A DNA stretch of 64,000 bases from NCBI GenBank assembly GCA_031472005.1, contig PZJY01000011.1:1674001-1738000 (forward strand), given 5' to 3'. Below the pieces are notes generated by a model. It was given only the letters and a program-made list of their open reading frames with translations. It made no database searches and was not told the origin of the DNA. Source of the DNA: Tetracladium setigerum (taxonomy: Eukaryota > Ascomycota > Leotiomycetes > Helotiales). The first letter of the stretch is position 1. Every line of letters begins with the position of its first letter. Positions 21,464-33,992 of the stretch are shown piece after piece. A program made the translations under genes and the position numbers.

Positions 21464-23525
21464 CGTGACCGTTTGTATGTACGGAATATTGATCTGGAAG
21501 TATTCTGAAAAAGAGTTGCGGTGATATCTGTTGCAGCTGGAGAACAGATTTGATGTGCCCACTTGGGAAGTTGGAAGTCGATGATGGTGGTAAAATCCAA
21601 GAGACTCTAGAGATGACGAGCTTCTCCTACACGATTTGGAAGCTACCAAGATTTCAATGTCTTTGCCGCAGTTCCAGAGACAGCCAGTGGATGTCGAGAA
21701 ATGGCTCGATGGATGATGATGATGATGATTGACGATGAAAGAAGCGCAACAGAGTGTCAACGAGAGACCAAAAAATAACAAAGACAAACAGACACAGCAC
21801 ACAAACGACGAGTGGCAAGCAAGAAAGAGTGGATGGATAGGATAAATTATATGAAAGGCAAGAATGGGGACGAGGGAATGACAGGTTAATAAAAGACATA
21901 CTTGACGCAACAGCCAGGAGATGTGCATAGTCGTCTACGACGCTTCATCATTCATGACCACTGGCCCATGAATAGCCACTGTTCTCTGGAGCTTTGAGCT
22001 ATTGATCCACAATAGTAACACACAGATAGTGGCAGCAGTGGATTGCAACGGCCGGTTCATGGATGTGGAATTGCGTAGACAGTCAACACTTGTCCAAGTC
22101 GTCTAATCTTCCTGGGGAGTTGTGAGGGAATTGGGATGTGGACGTGACATGCCGAAGACCCATATCCCCTGCCAAGCCAACCTTAAAGCGCCGCCGCCGC
22201 CTTTCCGGCCCCGTAAAACTGGAGAGGTGTCGTGTGCCATTGTTGACGATCGCTTGTATTATGGATTACAAGTGTGGAAAATCAAGATATCAGGTTTTGT
22301 AGAGAGAAAGAAGGAAGCCGTAAAATCCGGTTGAATACTTCTCTCCCTCTGTTCTCTGTCGGAGGCATCAATTTTCAAGTTGTTTTGTCTCATTCAATTG
22401 CCTCAAATCAAGGCCCAAGTCCACGCAGGTGTGATATCTTCCAGCTAGAGTGGACGACTACTGGGGCTAACGCAGCCACAAATGAAGGGACGCGTCAACC
22501 AGCAAAGATATGTCTTTCACAGAGGTGATAAGGGATCAGAAGATCAAAAGTCCATTAATCAAAATTCAAAACTTCAAAACTTCACCACAACAATTGATCT
22601 TATGTGTGAACAATCAAATTCTCAACCGGTGGAGACGTTTAGCTGGATACTTCCCGGTCCCAAGGTCTTGGTTGATACAAAGTCTTGGTATTCTTCTTGG
22701 CTATTCTCTAACGATGATCAAGTTGCTTGCGCCTTGCGTCTTGAATTCGTGGTCCGTCCGCATTTCGAGTTATTTTTGTTGTGACTCGTCCGAAATGCGA
22801 GAAAGGCGCTTTTGTGCGACGAGATCATCATCTTATTGGATGGGTCCAGGCATAATTGGCGCTTGGTTTGTATTTTTGTTGAACCTTCTTCTCTTCGGTT
22901 GCCGGATATTCGGATCCCAAACAGGTCTTGTTTCGAACCTTTTCTTCGGATGATGTCAAGATACATGCGGTTTATTGGCATTACTATGCGCTTGTGCCAT
23001 GGAAGTTACAGTACATTTTGCATTTGTGCAAGAAGGAAGAATCGTATTTCGTTTTTCTCTATTTAACTTCTTGGTTGTTCCATCTGTTGTGAGGGCACCA
23101 CGAGCACGCACAACGTATCAGAAAAAAGCATTTCTCGAAGCAAGAAACTCGATATTTCATGTCGCCGAAGGAATGATGGTTTGATATCGCTTCTCTCAAT
23201 ATTAACGATGTATTCTCACAACCTCAATACCTTCAAGTTGCGAATGATCACGTGCAGTGACACGAGCCTCGGCAATTTATCAACCTCTCCTCTATTGCGG
23301 CTCAATAACCATTTCGAATCCTCCATCCCAGACCCTTCCACGATTTATACTCCTTTCTCAATCCGTGCAATAATGAATTCGTGACAACAATTTTCCCTTC
23401 AAACCATCCAATCTCTGTGTAATTCCCCGAGGTCCAACAATCGCGAGTGCGGGGTATTCTTTTCACTGTTTTCTTCTCACAACAGCAAAGCGTCGAAGAG
23501 ACATTGTGATTGATATACACCAAAA
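21464..23525. other. Divergent intergenic region
   Basis: Roughly 2 kb between the LicD (-) and thioesterase (+) genes. GATGAT repeats near 21709-21727. Several short open frames have no splice or motif support; I see no gene. Confidence 0.45.
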
Positions 23526-24548
23526 ATGGCTTCACCCGAGGAACAAAAAGCCATTAAAGCTGTCGAAGCAATCTTTGAAAGGTTTGTCAAACTCTATATA
23601 TTTATTCCCCCTTGCAATTTCCACGAAAAACAATATTCATCTTCCAATTCCTCAAGACCCAACTCTTCTCATCAATCTCATCAATCTCAACTTCTCAACC
23701 CCTCAACTTAAACTCCCTCCATCTCTACCTCCCTACCTCCTCATATCATATTCAAAAACCACCTAACTAACAAACAAACCAAAAAAGATACCACCTAATA
23801 GCAAAATCCACCTCCTTCTCCGGCTTCGACAAACACCTCATGTCCAATCTTCACATCCTCACCGCCTCATCCCTCGGCACAGTCTCTTTCTCTCTCCTCA
23901 TCGATGAGCGCTACACGAATCTGAATGGAGTTATGCATGGTGGTGCTGCGGGTGTGATTTTTGATATGGCTACTACTACTGCGCTGGGGCCGCTTGCTAG
24001 GCCTGGGTATTGGGAGTGAGTATCTCTCTCTTTTTCTTTCCCTCTCTTTTCGAAGCTTTTGTTGTCGATCTAGCTCACTGTTTGTTCCCTTGTTATGTTA
24101 TTTTCTCTCCTGTTTAAATTGTTCAGAAAAAAGAGTGTAAAGACTGATTACTGCCCTTCGGGAAATAGTTTCATGGGTGGCGTGACAAGAAGTTTGAATA
24201 TTTCATATTTAAAAGCTATTCCTATTGGTAAATCCCCCTTTCTCTCTCCCTCCCTTCCTCCATTCCCCCCTCCCACTCCACCTCCCCTATTCCCTCGTCG
24301 CCCCAAAACGAAACTCATACCGACCCCCTACAGGAACAACAATCCACCTCCACAGCGCCGTCATCCAAATCGGCCGCACCATGGCTCTCATCCGCGGCCA
24401 AATGACGAGTACCGACGGCAAAATCACTTATTGCACGTGTGAGCATCACAAAGTGAATGTTCCTACTTTACCGGCTCATTTGGCGTTTAAGGTTGATTGG
24501 GATGGGTTGTGGCTGGATGATAAGAATGGTGGTAGTGCGAAATTATAG
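23526..24548 (+). CDS. Hotdog-fold acyl-CoA thioesterase (PaaI/ACOT13 type)
   Basis: Four exons: 23526-23581, 23788-24015, 24169-24227, 24334-24548; 185 residues, all junctions GT-AG and in phase. Starts MASPEEQKAIKAVEAIFER. The hotdog signature NLNGVMHGGAAGVIFDMATT lies at about residues 61-80, with the HGG turn and the Asp typical of the PaaI/ACOT13 family. It continues with GGVTRSLNISYLKAIPIG and HLHSAVIQIGRTMALIRG, then a C-terminal KVDWDGLWLDDKNG. Such enzymes hydrolyse acyl-CoA thioesters, probably medium or long chain, in mitochondria or cytosol. The length is slightly above the bacterial norm, with a short N-terminal helix. Intron 1 has branch CTAACTAAC. Acceptor of intron 2 (GGAAATAG) is the one that keeps the frame. 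Confidence 0.9.
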
Positions 24549-25253
24549 GTTCATGAATTTATAGATTTATCAATTTGGGGGAGACGGTGGTAGGGGGAGT
24601 ATGGTTATGTGTGTGGGCTGTGGGCTGTGGTAGGTGAGAGGGTAGGTGGGAATTGGTGAGGATGTAAGAGAAAGATGTTTTGTAATCTTATAATAACTTT
24701 GACGAGGGAGGATAGGTAGGATGAAGGAGAGTAGGTCGACAAATCCGAGTCCAAATCCCAGTGGCCCCTATTTTCCCTCCCGATCAAAAAGTCACACACG
24801 CAGGCAAATGAACAAATTCTTCAATGCACCAGTAGTGACATTGTTGTTTTTCTGTAGTAGAAAAGTTTGCTCAGTGCGAGTGGGGAAAGAAGAAGGGGTA
24901 TCGACTCCCTTGCTGCCTAACAAATAAATTTATGCGAGGGGATAGACAGACGTTCACTAGAATGCCCTTCGATGTGCAATCAGAAAGTTGATGCCTCGCC
25001 CTCCTTCTTCACAGCAGCTTTGCGGCTGCCAGCTGGTAGGTGTGGTTTTAAATGAACTCGTCTTCCTGGCTGGTAATTTATGCTGATAGGTGAATGGTGG
25101 TGGTTGAAGGCGCTGTTATGGATCAGCCATTCCGACTCGACATCTGAAATATTGCACATGTCCCATCTTTTGATAAATCAACACGATTGGCAACGATCCT
25201 ACTTGGGGGGTAAAGAAAAACGTAAGGGTATTTATTCATTGAGTATTCATTAT
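24549..25253. other. Convergent intergenic region
   Basis: 3' regions of the thioesterase (+) and glutaredoxin (-) genes. Nothing else seen. Confidence 0.5.
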
Positions 25254-26132
25254 CTAAGCAGTTGCAGAGGGTCCATCAGCAGTCTTCGCCACACTGTATG
25301 GCTTCAGGAAGTCTGGATCATTAGCTATCTCCTCCTTGACCTAATAACAGTTAGCAATTGTCACCATTAAGCTAAAGAATGGATCTCTTACAATATCAAG
25401 ACCTCCAACCAACTCTCCGTCAACCCAGAGCTGAGGGAATGTTGGCCAATCTGCAAACTCCTTTAGGCCCTGCCTAACATCATCATCCGCCAGAATGTTG
25501 AAAAATCCATATTTCACACTGTTTTCTCGTAGCAGGGCAACCGTCTGCCTGGAAAACCCGCATTGTGGTGCGCTGGGTGTACCTTTCATGAACAACATGA
25601 CCGGGGCAGCTTTGACTAGGGTAGCCAGGCGCTGGTGTAACTCCTCTTTCGTCTCCTTCTTCTCAGTTGTAACCTCGGGTGCTGTCGAAGATGCCTGGGT
25701 TGTTGGTGTGGTCTGGCTCTGGCTCTTACTCGATCCGCCGTTTACTAACGCCGCGCTGGCACCATGATTGGAAACAGCTGCTGCTGGAGCATTTGCGTGC
25801 TTCTCAATCGCATTCCTGACCTTCGCAGCATCACTTCCAGAGACCGTCTCAAGCACTTGGTTGTTTCTGGTCAAGACCAAGAAGGGAACAGCGGTGACGT
25901 CGAACGCATCACTGACATCGATCACCTCCTCGGCATCCATTTGTACCCATGATGTGGCAAGTGGTGATGTGACGGGGTATGAGGATGCGAGGGTTTCGAG
26001 GACGGTAGTCATCTGCTTGCAGGGTGCGGCCCATTGTGCAGTGAAGGAGATGATTTGGAGGGTGGTCGGTGGGAGGGAGGCAACGTGAGCGTTCCACTCA
26101 TCTTCGGTCTTGATTTCGTGAAGGGTAGACAT
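25254..26132 (-). CDS. grx4: Monothiol multidomain glutaredoxin (Grx3/Grx4 family)
   Basis: Two exons, 26132-25392 and 25340-25254, 275 residues; the 51-base intron (GTAAGA...TTATTAG) joins GGLDI to VKEEIANDPDFL. N-terminal thioredoxin-like domain with WAAPCKQM (Cys38) and DAFDVTAVPFLVLTRNNQ. A Ser/Thr/Gln-rich linker spans about 120-165. The C-terminal glutaredoxin domain has MLFMKGTPSAPQCGFSRQTV with the monothiol CGFS near residue 190 and the glutathione-binding WPTFPQLWVDGELVGG. Cytosolic/nuclear Grx3/4 proteins bridge a glutathione-ligated [2Fe-2S] cluster, traffic iron and control iron-responsive regulators (Aft1 in budding yeast, Fep1/HapX types in other fungi). Filamentous fungi usually have one such gene. 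All key residues are present. Confidence 0.95.
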
Positions 26133-27892
26133 TGTATCGGATTTCGAAAGTGTGTGCAGAGGAGGAGGGGTTGTGTCGTCGATCTGCTTATCGAGCAGAC
26201 AAAATGGTGGGGTGGTTTTTTAGGTGGTCGGTGCGTGGGGAAAGGAGGGACTCGAGGTGGATGCGGTAGCCTTTAAAATTGCTCAGAGATTCGGCGCAAG
26301 AACATGATATGTTTGCTTGTAAAGCTGTGAGTTGGCATGCGAGAGGTTCGTCGTGCGGATGTGATGTTTTGGTGTTTGCTTTGCAATAAAATCCGAGGAG
26401 ATCGTAATCCGCTAAAATCGCGTCATACAGATATGTCACGTGACTGTATGTTGAGTTATCAGATCCGGTGAGAACGCCAAGAGTCCGGATTTCATATCAG
26501 ATGAGGCTCTTTTTCGATTTGATACATTAACCAAACAACTTTCTCATGATTGACTTGATCTAAGCCCTGCTGCCGAGTTACTCTCAATATTTTAAAAATG
26601 GTCTTTTATTTGGAGCACAAAAAGCTGGGTTGAACTGTAAATACTATACTGTACCTTTTGTACATACAGTACATGTTCTCTCGCTTACTTCGGAAAATGT
26701 AAACAAAGCAGAACACATCTAAAGTCTGTAGATATTTCCTATTATACTCAATGGGACATTTGGAAATACTTGCAGAGGTATGCACGAGTTGACAAACCTA
26801 CTCCTCTCGATTGTTCCTGAATTACGGTTTCGTGAGCACAGTCTGATTACGAATTCGTCTCGAAATATTGACGAAACTATTACTTGCAAAAGCCAGCTAT
26901 CAATAATTGTGTTTGTGGCAAAGCGAAGTAAAAGAAAAAGAGGGATTATTAGCCAGTGTAACTAAGACAATTACTTTGGAGTGTTGTACGATTTTCGTTT
27001 TTCTTGTGTCCCCACAAAGTCTCCCACTGGGAGAACAGCCGCCATCTTATGATTACTTCGAATACTGCAGAACTCCTCCAGTCCACATTCAACACGTTAG
27101 TATGTCAGTGACATGTCAATTCTAGATTTGAAGCAACGCACCGTTTGTCAAAGTTGTACGAAGATTGACTTTCTCGTCTTCACCGAGGCACCCAAACGGC
27201 TAGAGCGGCATCAACTGGCACACTAAAAAGCATTTAAGTTTACATCCCAGACATACCGAAATCGCGCAAAGCTGACACTTCTCGACTCTTTTTGCACCGC
27301 CATCCCTCACTCACGCATACGTAATCTGAACGCCTCTTCAAATTGTACATCTCAGAATGCGTCCACGGGGACAAGCCAAGCCTCTGACAGAACGGGGGTC
27401 CTATACCAAGCTTTTCAGGGGGCTTCCCTCTTGATCCAATCTACAACTTGTATTTGCTCCGGCAGCTGAATCGCCGAGATCCAGAACCGTTTTTTTCGTT
27501 GCCATCATGCTGTCATAGTCGCGGTAGAAGCCTCTCCCTTGTGATCATTGGATAGAGTTCCTCGTGCTCGAGTATTTGGCGGATATTTACAGTTTGTCGG
27601 CTGATCGGCTTCTGCTTATCCCTGTATCGCTGAACGTAGAGACGTGGCGCAGGATAGCGAGTAGCTTCCCCTCATAATAGAAGAACGACCTGGCCCTCAA
27701 TCGGTTTTTCTTTTCTTTCCTCACACGTTCTCCTACAAAGATCCAGCCCGGCACCTCTCTTTGATCGCTAGGAATATCTTCCCGTTCAATTGACAGTCCG
27801 GATCCTCGCTTAAAGCGCCAGCGTAGATTCCTCACCGATCACGAAACGAATTGCATCATTGCTAAAAGTCCTCCTCGATAGAAGAACTCACG
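26133..27892. other. Divergent intergenic region
   Basis: About 1.8 kb between glutaredoxin (-) and CYSTM-like (+) genes. TACTGTACC and TACATACAGTACATG palindromic elements at 26646-26674. No gene is supported. Confidence 0.5.
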
Positions 27893-28421
27893 ATGTCTGC
27901 AAACGATTACTACAATCAGGGACCAAACAATGGCCCACAGCATGGATACCCTCAGCAGAACTATCCACCACAGCAGGGAGGCTACCCACAGCAACAATTC
28001 CCACCACAGGTGCGCTTCCCGAGCGAATTCCTTGCGCGCCCCAAGTTCTAACAGAGGATAGGCATACCAACAGCAGCAAGGGGGTCAATATCAGCAAGGC
28101 CCGTATCCACCGCAAGGCGGTCCTTACCAACAGCAGGCGCCTGTACGTATCGGATAATCGTTTATAAGAGGGATAATAAAACTAATTGATTGTAGATGGG
28201 ATATCAGCAAGGACAGCAGAAGCCGCCGAAGGCTAGTGGTGGTGGTGGAGCAGCTGGAAAAGGTTGTCTTGCTGCATGTTTCGCGATGTTGTGTTGTTGT
28301 TGTGTAGCAGAGGAGGGATGTGAAGCTTGCGCCGATTGCGCTGGTACGTTAGCTCTCAATCTTTCCCTCGCAAATTTTGACTAACATACTTGACACAGAG
28401 TGCTGTGAGGGCTGTTGCTAA
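27893..28421 (+). CDS. CYSTM-like cysteine-rich membrane protein
   Basis: Four exons: 27893-28009, 28062-28142, 28196-28343, 28399-28421, 122 residues. N-terminal two thirds are Tyr/Gln/Pro/Gly repeats (QNYPPQQGGYPQQ, GQYQQGPYPPQGGPYQQQ). After KASGGGGAAGKG comes CLAACFAMLCCCCVAEEGC and EACADCAECCEGCC at the extreme C-terminus. This is the layout of CYSTM proteins, small tail-anchored proteins with a cysteine-rich helix linked to stress or metal tolerance in fungi and plants. Membrane anchoring at the plasma membrane is typical of the family. All three introns are short and GT-AG; intron 1 carries branch TTCTAAC and intron 3 GACTAAC. Confidence 0.85.
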
Positions 28422-28754
28422 GCAGTCCGAATCGAAACTCTCGAGACGCTTCGTACACGATTGCTTGTTAAATGCAGATAACGGAACATATGGCCTGTTG
28501 GTGGTTTGGTGTTTGTGGGGCGCAGAACTTCGTTTTGATTGAGATGATATCCAGGAATCTATGAAGGAACAATATTTAATGGGCCGCAGTCTTTGTTTGG
28601 AATTAGGTCACGGCAGGGCGTTAATTACTATCGCAGGTCGGCAAACTACATGTATTCCATGTCAGGGAGGTATTGCTTATTTGTCGAAGTACCCAAACAC
28701 GATGCGACGGCCTTTATTTCCCTCAAATCATGTCTATCTCATCGCGCTTGAAAG
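28422..28754. other. Short convergent intergenic region
   Basis: 3' regions of the CYSTM-like (+) and NLR (-) genes; nothing else seen. Confidence 0.5.
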
Positions 28755-31700
28755 CTATTTGTCTACAAATTTCTTGGGAGCCCACCAATAAATCATTCTT
28801 CGAATCTTTATACCTCTCGAAATTAATGCCAAATTCTCTATAGCACGAACGGTGTGCTCGCTCTCTCCTCCCCATCTGTCGACTCTCCTCTTTACCAAAT
28901 CCTCTTGCAAAAGCTTTGCCTTCTGAAGAGCTCCATAGGAAAAGTATTCATTTGCAAGGTTCTCCAAACACTTCAGAGTCCAATCGTGAGACTTGCCTAG
29001 TATCTCCTCGCATTTTAACAGCGTTTCTTCTCGCGATTGAAGACCTTTTTTCCGTCGTCCAAGTCTACTTTCCATGGTTGGTAAAGTCGCCAATCTGCTC
29101 ATGGCCAAGACCGTACGAGGATGGTCAGCTCCCACTGTTCGTTCCAAGAGAGTGGCAGCCTGCTCTTGGAGTTCTCTGCCTTCTTTGAACATCTTCAGCT
29201 CGACATAGTTACCGGCCAGAGTCTGGCTGGCAACTATCGTGAGCATGTGGTCTTCTCCATGCTTCCGTTTGCGAATTTCGAATAATTTCTCGCTGTATAT
29301 CATTGCCGCTCCTGGGTTTCCTAAGGTTGTGTATGCCCATGATATGAGTTCCATTGCGTCTAGACACAAGAAATGATCCTTACCCATCGAGCCTTCGAAT
29401 TCTCTCAGGCCTGCATCACAAATTGCAATCGCGTTTGCGCACTGCTGTGGAATGTTAGGGTGACTTGTCAATGCATTCCAGGCCAATCCGTTCATTGTGG
29501 ACATAATTATGATTTTGTCGTTCGTTTGCCTGGCTTCATGCAGTCCGCTCATATATGCTTGGTTACTTTCTTCGAACTTCTCAAGGTTTCGGAGCGCCTC
29601 GCCAATGTATAGCAAAGTGTAGAGGTACAGTGGCTCCTGTGGAAAATCCGTTTTTTGTATCCGGAGATCTTCCTGGCTCAACTCCAGAACTTTGACCCAC
29701 TGATGAGCTTCCATGAACGCTCCGACGAATTTTCGAGTAGCTTGCAGGTCTTCTGTTCGATCTTCATTTGTCAAGTTGGTACGAGTCTCTTTCTCTCTTA
29801 TGCAAACATTAATGTGAGGGAGTAAGGTCTTTCGATGTTGATGATCCGAAAATTCGGAATCGAAAGTGGTTGAAATGGCCAATGTAGCAGCAACCGTCTT
29901 GTAATATTTTTCCTGTTTGGTTTTCGACAGTCGTTCTTTCGACCATTCATGAACAAGAGGGTGCATAGAAATATTGCGAGAACCGTCCAAGGTAATGAGC
30001 GAAAAGTTCACAAGAAGTCGTAATGCCTTCGCCACAAGTAATGAATTCCATTCCTCTGGCATCAACTTTACCAATAAGCTCTTTCCAAAAGTACCACAAA
30101 TTAGATCCGATTCAGTCTCTGACTCAAGATTCGAACGGGCTGCTTTGAAAATATCTTCCCGAATCCCATCAAAATGCATAAAAGCAAACAAGCTCAGGAG
30201 TTCGAGCGCTAGTTCTGCGTGAACGTCAGGCATCATCAGCTCAATCTGCTCGATCGAAATCTCCCAGGTGGTATATACCGAATACTGATACTGATCGTCT
30301 CCTACGAGCTCGATGAGGTCTTTCCTATGTTTCGCGTACAGGTCGAGATATCCATCGAGATTGCAAAGGTCTTTTTGGATTACAGCGCCGGCCTGGATGA
30401 TCGCTAGCGCGAAATAATTGAGTGTCTGTACCACTTTTTCTGCTTTCTTCAGGGCGTTCTCGTCGATGGTATTGTTTCCGAGTAAGGAGGTTTTCAAAAG
30501 GAGAGACACCGCATCACTAGGAGACATCTCGTCGACTCGATAGGATCCAACTGTTCCTAGCTTCCTGAGTCCAGGGTTTCGGCTTGTGATCAAAACTGTT
30601 CCCGAGTGCCACCCGGGATGAATTGCGCGAGATCAAGGGTTGGATCATCTGCGTTATCGAAAACCAGAAGCCAGTGCTCCTTTTCCGATAGCCATGATCG
30701 AACGACATCGATGTCTCTTTCTAGCTTGCAAGCGGTCGCAATCTTGGCGAAGCTGTCTTGAATTATGTCTTTGCTTGTTGCATCGATCCAGAACACATAA
30801 CGGTATCTGTAGATAAAGTCAGTCAGACACTACTCCAGTCAAAGAGAGAGAAGTGGATTGTCACCTCTCACGAAACTCTTCCGCAAACTTCAGGCAAATT
30901 TGCGTTTTCCCCGCGCCTCCAAGTCCATACAACACAAACCTCATCTGTACATCCTTCTTGTCATACATCTCCTCAATCAACGCCTCTTTCATCATGTCTC
31001 CAACCTCCTTCCTCCCAGTGAAATACTCACTCTTTGCACGTGGCACCAAATACTGTTCATTTTCAATCTGCGGCACTACTCCCATTCTCAATCTCTTGAT
31101 ACTCCTCACGGCTGCCTTGTATGTTTGGTCTTTGTTGGTGGCGAAGCGGCACATTTCTCTGTGATTGCCACTTACGGGGATTTGCTCTTCCCAGGTCGGA
31201 ATTGCGTTTGGTGCGGTCAGGAGTGAGGATTCTTTGGGGACGACCTGTTTGCAGATCAGCATCTTGCATCATCCATTCCTGCATAAAAGAAAGGGAGTAA
31301 GCACATACTAATTCCTTCATCCCTGAGAGACACTTCGTCTCATAAAAGCTCACGATCTCAAACTCCCTCTCTGCATGAAGCGCTTCAAATTTCTGCGATA
31401 AAGTTTCAATTTTCTTGCCGCCTTTGCGCAGTGTATTGAGGAGCTCGGGAGATGGTTTCATGGCGAGCATGGTGGGAATCCGGATAAGTGTTGTTGCAAA
31501 ATTAGCAAGTGAGCTGCCTCGGTGAGGGGTGCCAAAGAAGATAATTCCAAGAAGGCTGGAATATATATCAGGATAGCGAGTAGGTTCCTGGGAAGCGATC
31601 ACAAGTGCCTGGATTCAGCACGTATCAGTTTCATCCCAATTTATCAAGAGCTCCACCATGTATATTCAAAGTTGAAATAATGAAAGGACTGACCTGTTTT

Positions 31701-32143
31701 ATTACCAAGCCCCCAAGACTATGTCCTATCATAATCAACTTCCTTCTCTTCCCTCCGCCATCACCTTCCCTCTCGGCAACTAAGCACCCCAGAAAATCCC
31801 GAGCATGTTCCACAACCCCGCAGTTGAACTTGCAAAAGCGGGTGTGGCATCATACCCAAATGTCATAATGCGTGCTGTGGGAAGCTCTGAGGGGAGGAAA
31901 TCGCGAAGCCATAGGGTGTTGGTAATGGGATCCGTCCAAGTTCGTGTTTGTGAGCCGTTGAGGCCATGGAGAGCTATGATGCTGTTTAATAGGGTTCAGT
32001 TGGGTATTACTTTGGTACGTTGATGGATTGATAGGAAATGTGTTAACTGAGAAGGAAAGAATGGGAAATTACTCTAGCGTTATAGACGGAGTGGGGGAAT
32101 GATGGGTTGGAGGGGTGGAGGGGTAGAGGATAGTGATTGCCAT
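28755..32143 (-). CDS. NLR-type STAND protein: alpha/beta hydrolase, NB-ARC, TPR (two one-base breaks)
   Basis: Five exons: 32143-32073, 31981-31694, 31608-31309, 31244-30865, 30806-28755. All introns are GT-AG. With one base added in each of two runs (C4 at 31816-31819, CCC at 30601-30603) the total is 1,031 codons. Residues 1-220 are a lipase-like effector domain: IIALHGLNGSQTRTW, nucleophile elbow IGHSLGGLVIKQ, IIFFGTPHRGSSLANFA. NB-ARC (about 290-560): Walker A YGLGGAGKTQICLKF, Walker B HWLLVFDNADDP, sensor VLITSRNPGLRKLG, degenerate GLPLA (LNYFALAIIQAGA) and MHPLVHEW as the MHD-like motif. The rest is TPR repeats (ALRNLEKFEESNQAYMSGL, SWAYTTLGNPGAAMIYSEKL). This is the plan of fungal NLR-like proteins with a SesB-type hydrolase, used in heterokaryon incompatibility and suspected in immunity. 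Start choice is uncertain; the chosen ATG gives ITILY...IIALHG. Confidence 0.85.
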
Positions 32144-32654
32144 GATAGGAACAACAAACAATGCTCGCCAACAATACTTCAAAATCCACAATAGGTGCGG
32201 TAAGACAGCAAAACAGAAAATAATAAATGTGAAAATAGACGAGTGGGAACCATGTTTTCTTAAATTCTTTAACAGCCAACATCTTCGGAGTAGCCTAACA
32301 ACAGCCGCACTGATCGGCCAGCTTTTTGGCCCTTTTAAACCACGCGGTACGCTGAGCCCCGTCCCTCCCTCCCCCCTCCCGGCCACCCGCGAGTGGTCAA
32401 ATACGTGCATGCATCTCAAAAGGACGAATAGATCAAGGGACTTGGGAGCTTGGATTCGAGGCTGAGGAATGCTGTGCAGGGAAGAGTTGAAACATTGGAG
32501 TCCCAGGTTCTGGAAATTAAGCGCCCTTCCCTAGCGCTAAAAAGGATACATGGGCCAGCTCATATCACGTGATAACGCTAAGTATGTTAGAAAGGCTACT
32601 TTCCCATCATCAACAGCTTATTTCGAACTCATCACTCTATCTTCATTCATCAAC
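32144..32654. other. Divergent promoter region of the NLR and 2EXR genes
   Basis: About 0.5 kb. The upstream part is open and hydrophobic in the NLR frame (FTFIIFCFAVLPHLLW), so an earlier start with a membrane helix cannot be excluded; I see no other feature. Confidence 0.4.
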
Positions 32655-33992
32655 ATGGCAGAAATTGAACACTCAGACGCTGTCGTGGACGAGGTTCGCA
32701 TGTACGAACGTCTAGCTTGTTTCTCCATTGCAAGCGACAAGCGTAGGGCGGACTTCAAGGCACATATGGAGAAGCTGGCTAAGGAATTTGAGGATGAAGA
32801 GTGTCTCTTGAAAATGGATAGAACGCACTATTTCCTGAGAACCGTCCTTGTGTGTATTGTCCGAGAAGATGCTCGAGTTCTGGGTTTTGATGTTTAATCC
32901 AGGATCGAGGTATCGAGGCGGTCCGCTGGGATATCGTACCTGCGTACACCTTTGAAGGTTTTCCCAAATTACCCAAAGGTAGGGCAAACGGTTCAACATG
33001 AGCTTCTTTTTCTTGTTATATAATAACCAACTCTCACAGAATTGCAATTACGAATATGGAGTCTGGCAGCACGCCTCGAAAAAGAACGGGAATACATGAT
33101 CCTACCCTCGGAATACCTTGGCCACATGCCCAGTGCCGACGGTTGTGATCATCTCAGTCGCGTTCTCGTCAGCTTAAAGTCCCGGGAGGAGCGTGCATGT
33201 TTGTGCCCAAACATCCTGCTTGTGTGTCGCGATTCCCGCGCAGCCGCACTTCAAGTCTACCAGCTGATGGCATGCCGCGTTGATTTCGTGAACGACTTCC
33301 ATCATGACAGGTTGGCCTACGTTAACATTCTTTACGGTCAATTCAGAATGTTCAGTGCTGGCCATTACTTGGACTTTGGCATCCTGGACCATATGCAATC
33401 ACAGTACACTCTTCGAAGTCAGGCAGGTGAATCCCTAGATATCGATAGGCATCTGTCGAATTTGCCTGTCACCAAAATCCGCCATCTCATGGTTGATGTC
33501 AGCATTTTTATTCAATCGCATTTGGCGGTGTGGTCACAATTCACCAATCTAGAAGTGCTGACCATCGGGTTTTATCCTTTTACTGAAGAATCGTTCATAG
33601 ATGGACACCTTGTGACTGAACTAGGGATGAAAACCAAATTCTTCAAGCCGGATCCCAACACTACATTTGGCCACCGAGCGGCCTGGCTTTGCAGGGAGGT
33701 AAACAGGCTACTCCAGACTGTTCCAGCCTTGGAGCAGTCTCAGGTGCGGCCGCATTCCTTGAGGGTCGAAGCTATTGTGATCGAGCCAGAGCAAACAGGG
33801 ATTTCGTCCATAGCTTACTCACCAAGGTACCAGAACAAGATCATTGATGAGAGCACAGAGATGACCAAGCTTGCTCCCTTGCGCAGGAGAATGATGCCCT
33901 TGTCGGAAGTGATTAAGGGTGACCCAATTGAAGTTCCTGCTCACGACATTAAATGGTATGAGAACAGCGAAATCCATGACATGACTCTCTAA
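32655..33992 (+). CDS. 2EXR-domain protein
   Basis: Starts MAEIEHSDAVVDEVRMYERL. The signature is TFEGFPKLPKELQLRIWSLA, the opening of the fungal 2EXR family, then LLVCRDSRAAALQVYQ and a long mixed alpha/beta body ending EIHDMTL. The 61-base intron 32979-33039 (GTAGGG...CTCACAG) splits PK from ELQLRIW. Before it, the frame must shift near 32838-32900. Either a 53-base intron 32842-32894 (GTGTGT...AATCCAG) or one missing T near 32893-32895 joins the N-terminus to IEAVRWDIVPAYTFEG; I cannot decide between them. 2EXR proteins are abundant in plant-associated Leotiomycetes and Sordariomycetes and have no firm function. Transcribed away from the adjacent NLR gene with a shared ~0.5 kb promoter. 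Confidence 0.75.

Noticed and set aside
20412..21928. Longer N-terminus for the LicD protein starting at 21928
   Set aside because: The added sequence is low-complexity leader; the ATG at 21463 gives a proper signal peptide.
22510..22953. 147-residue + strand frame
   Set aside because: Hydrophobic by AT content; no start context or homologous motif recognised.
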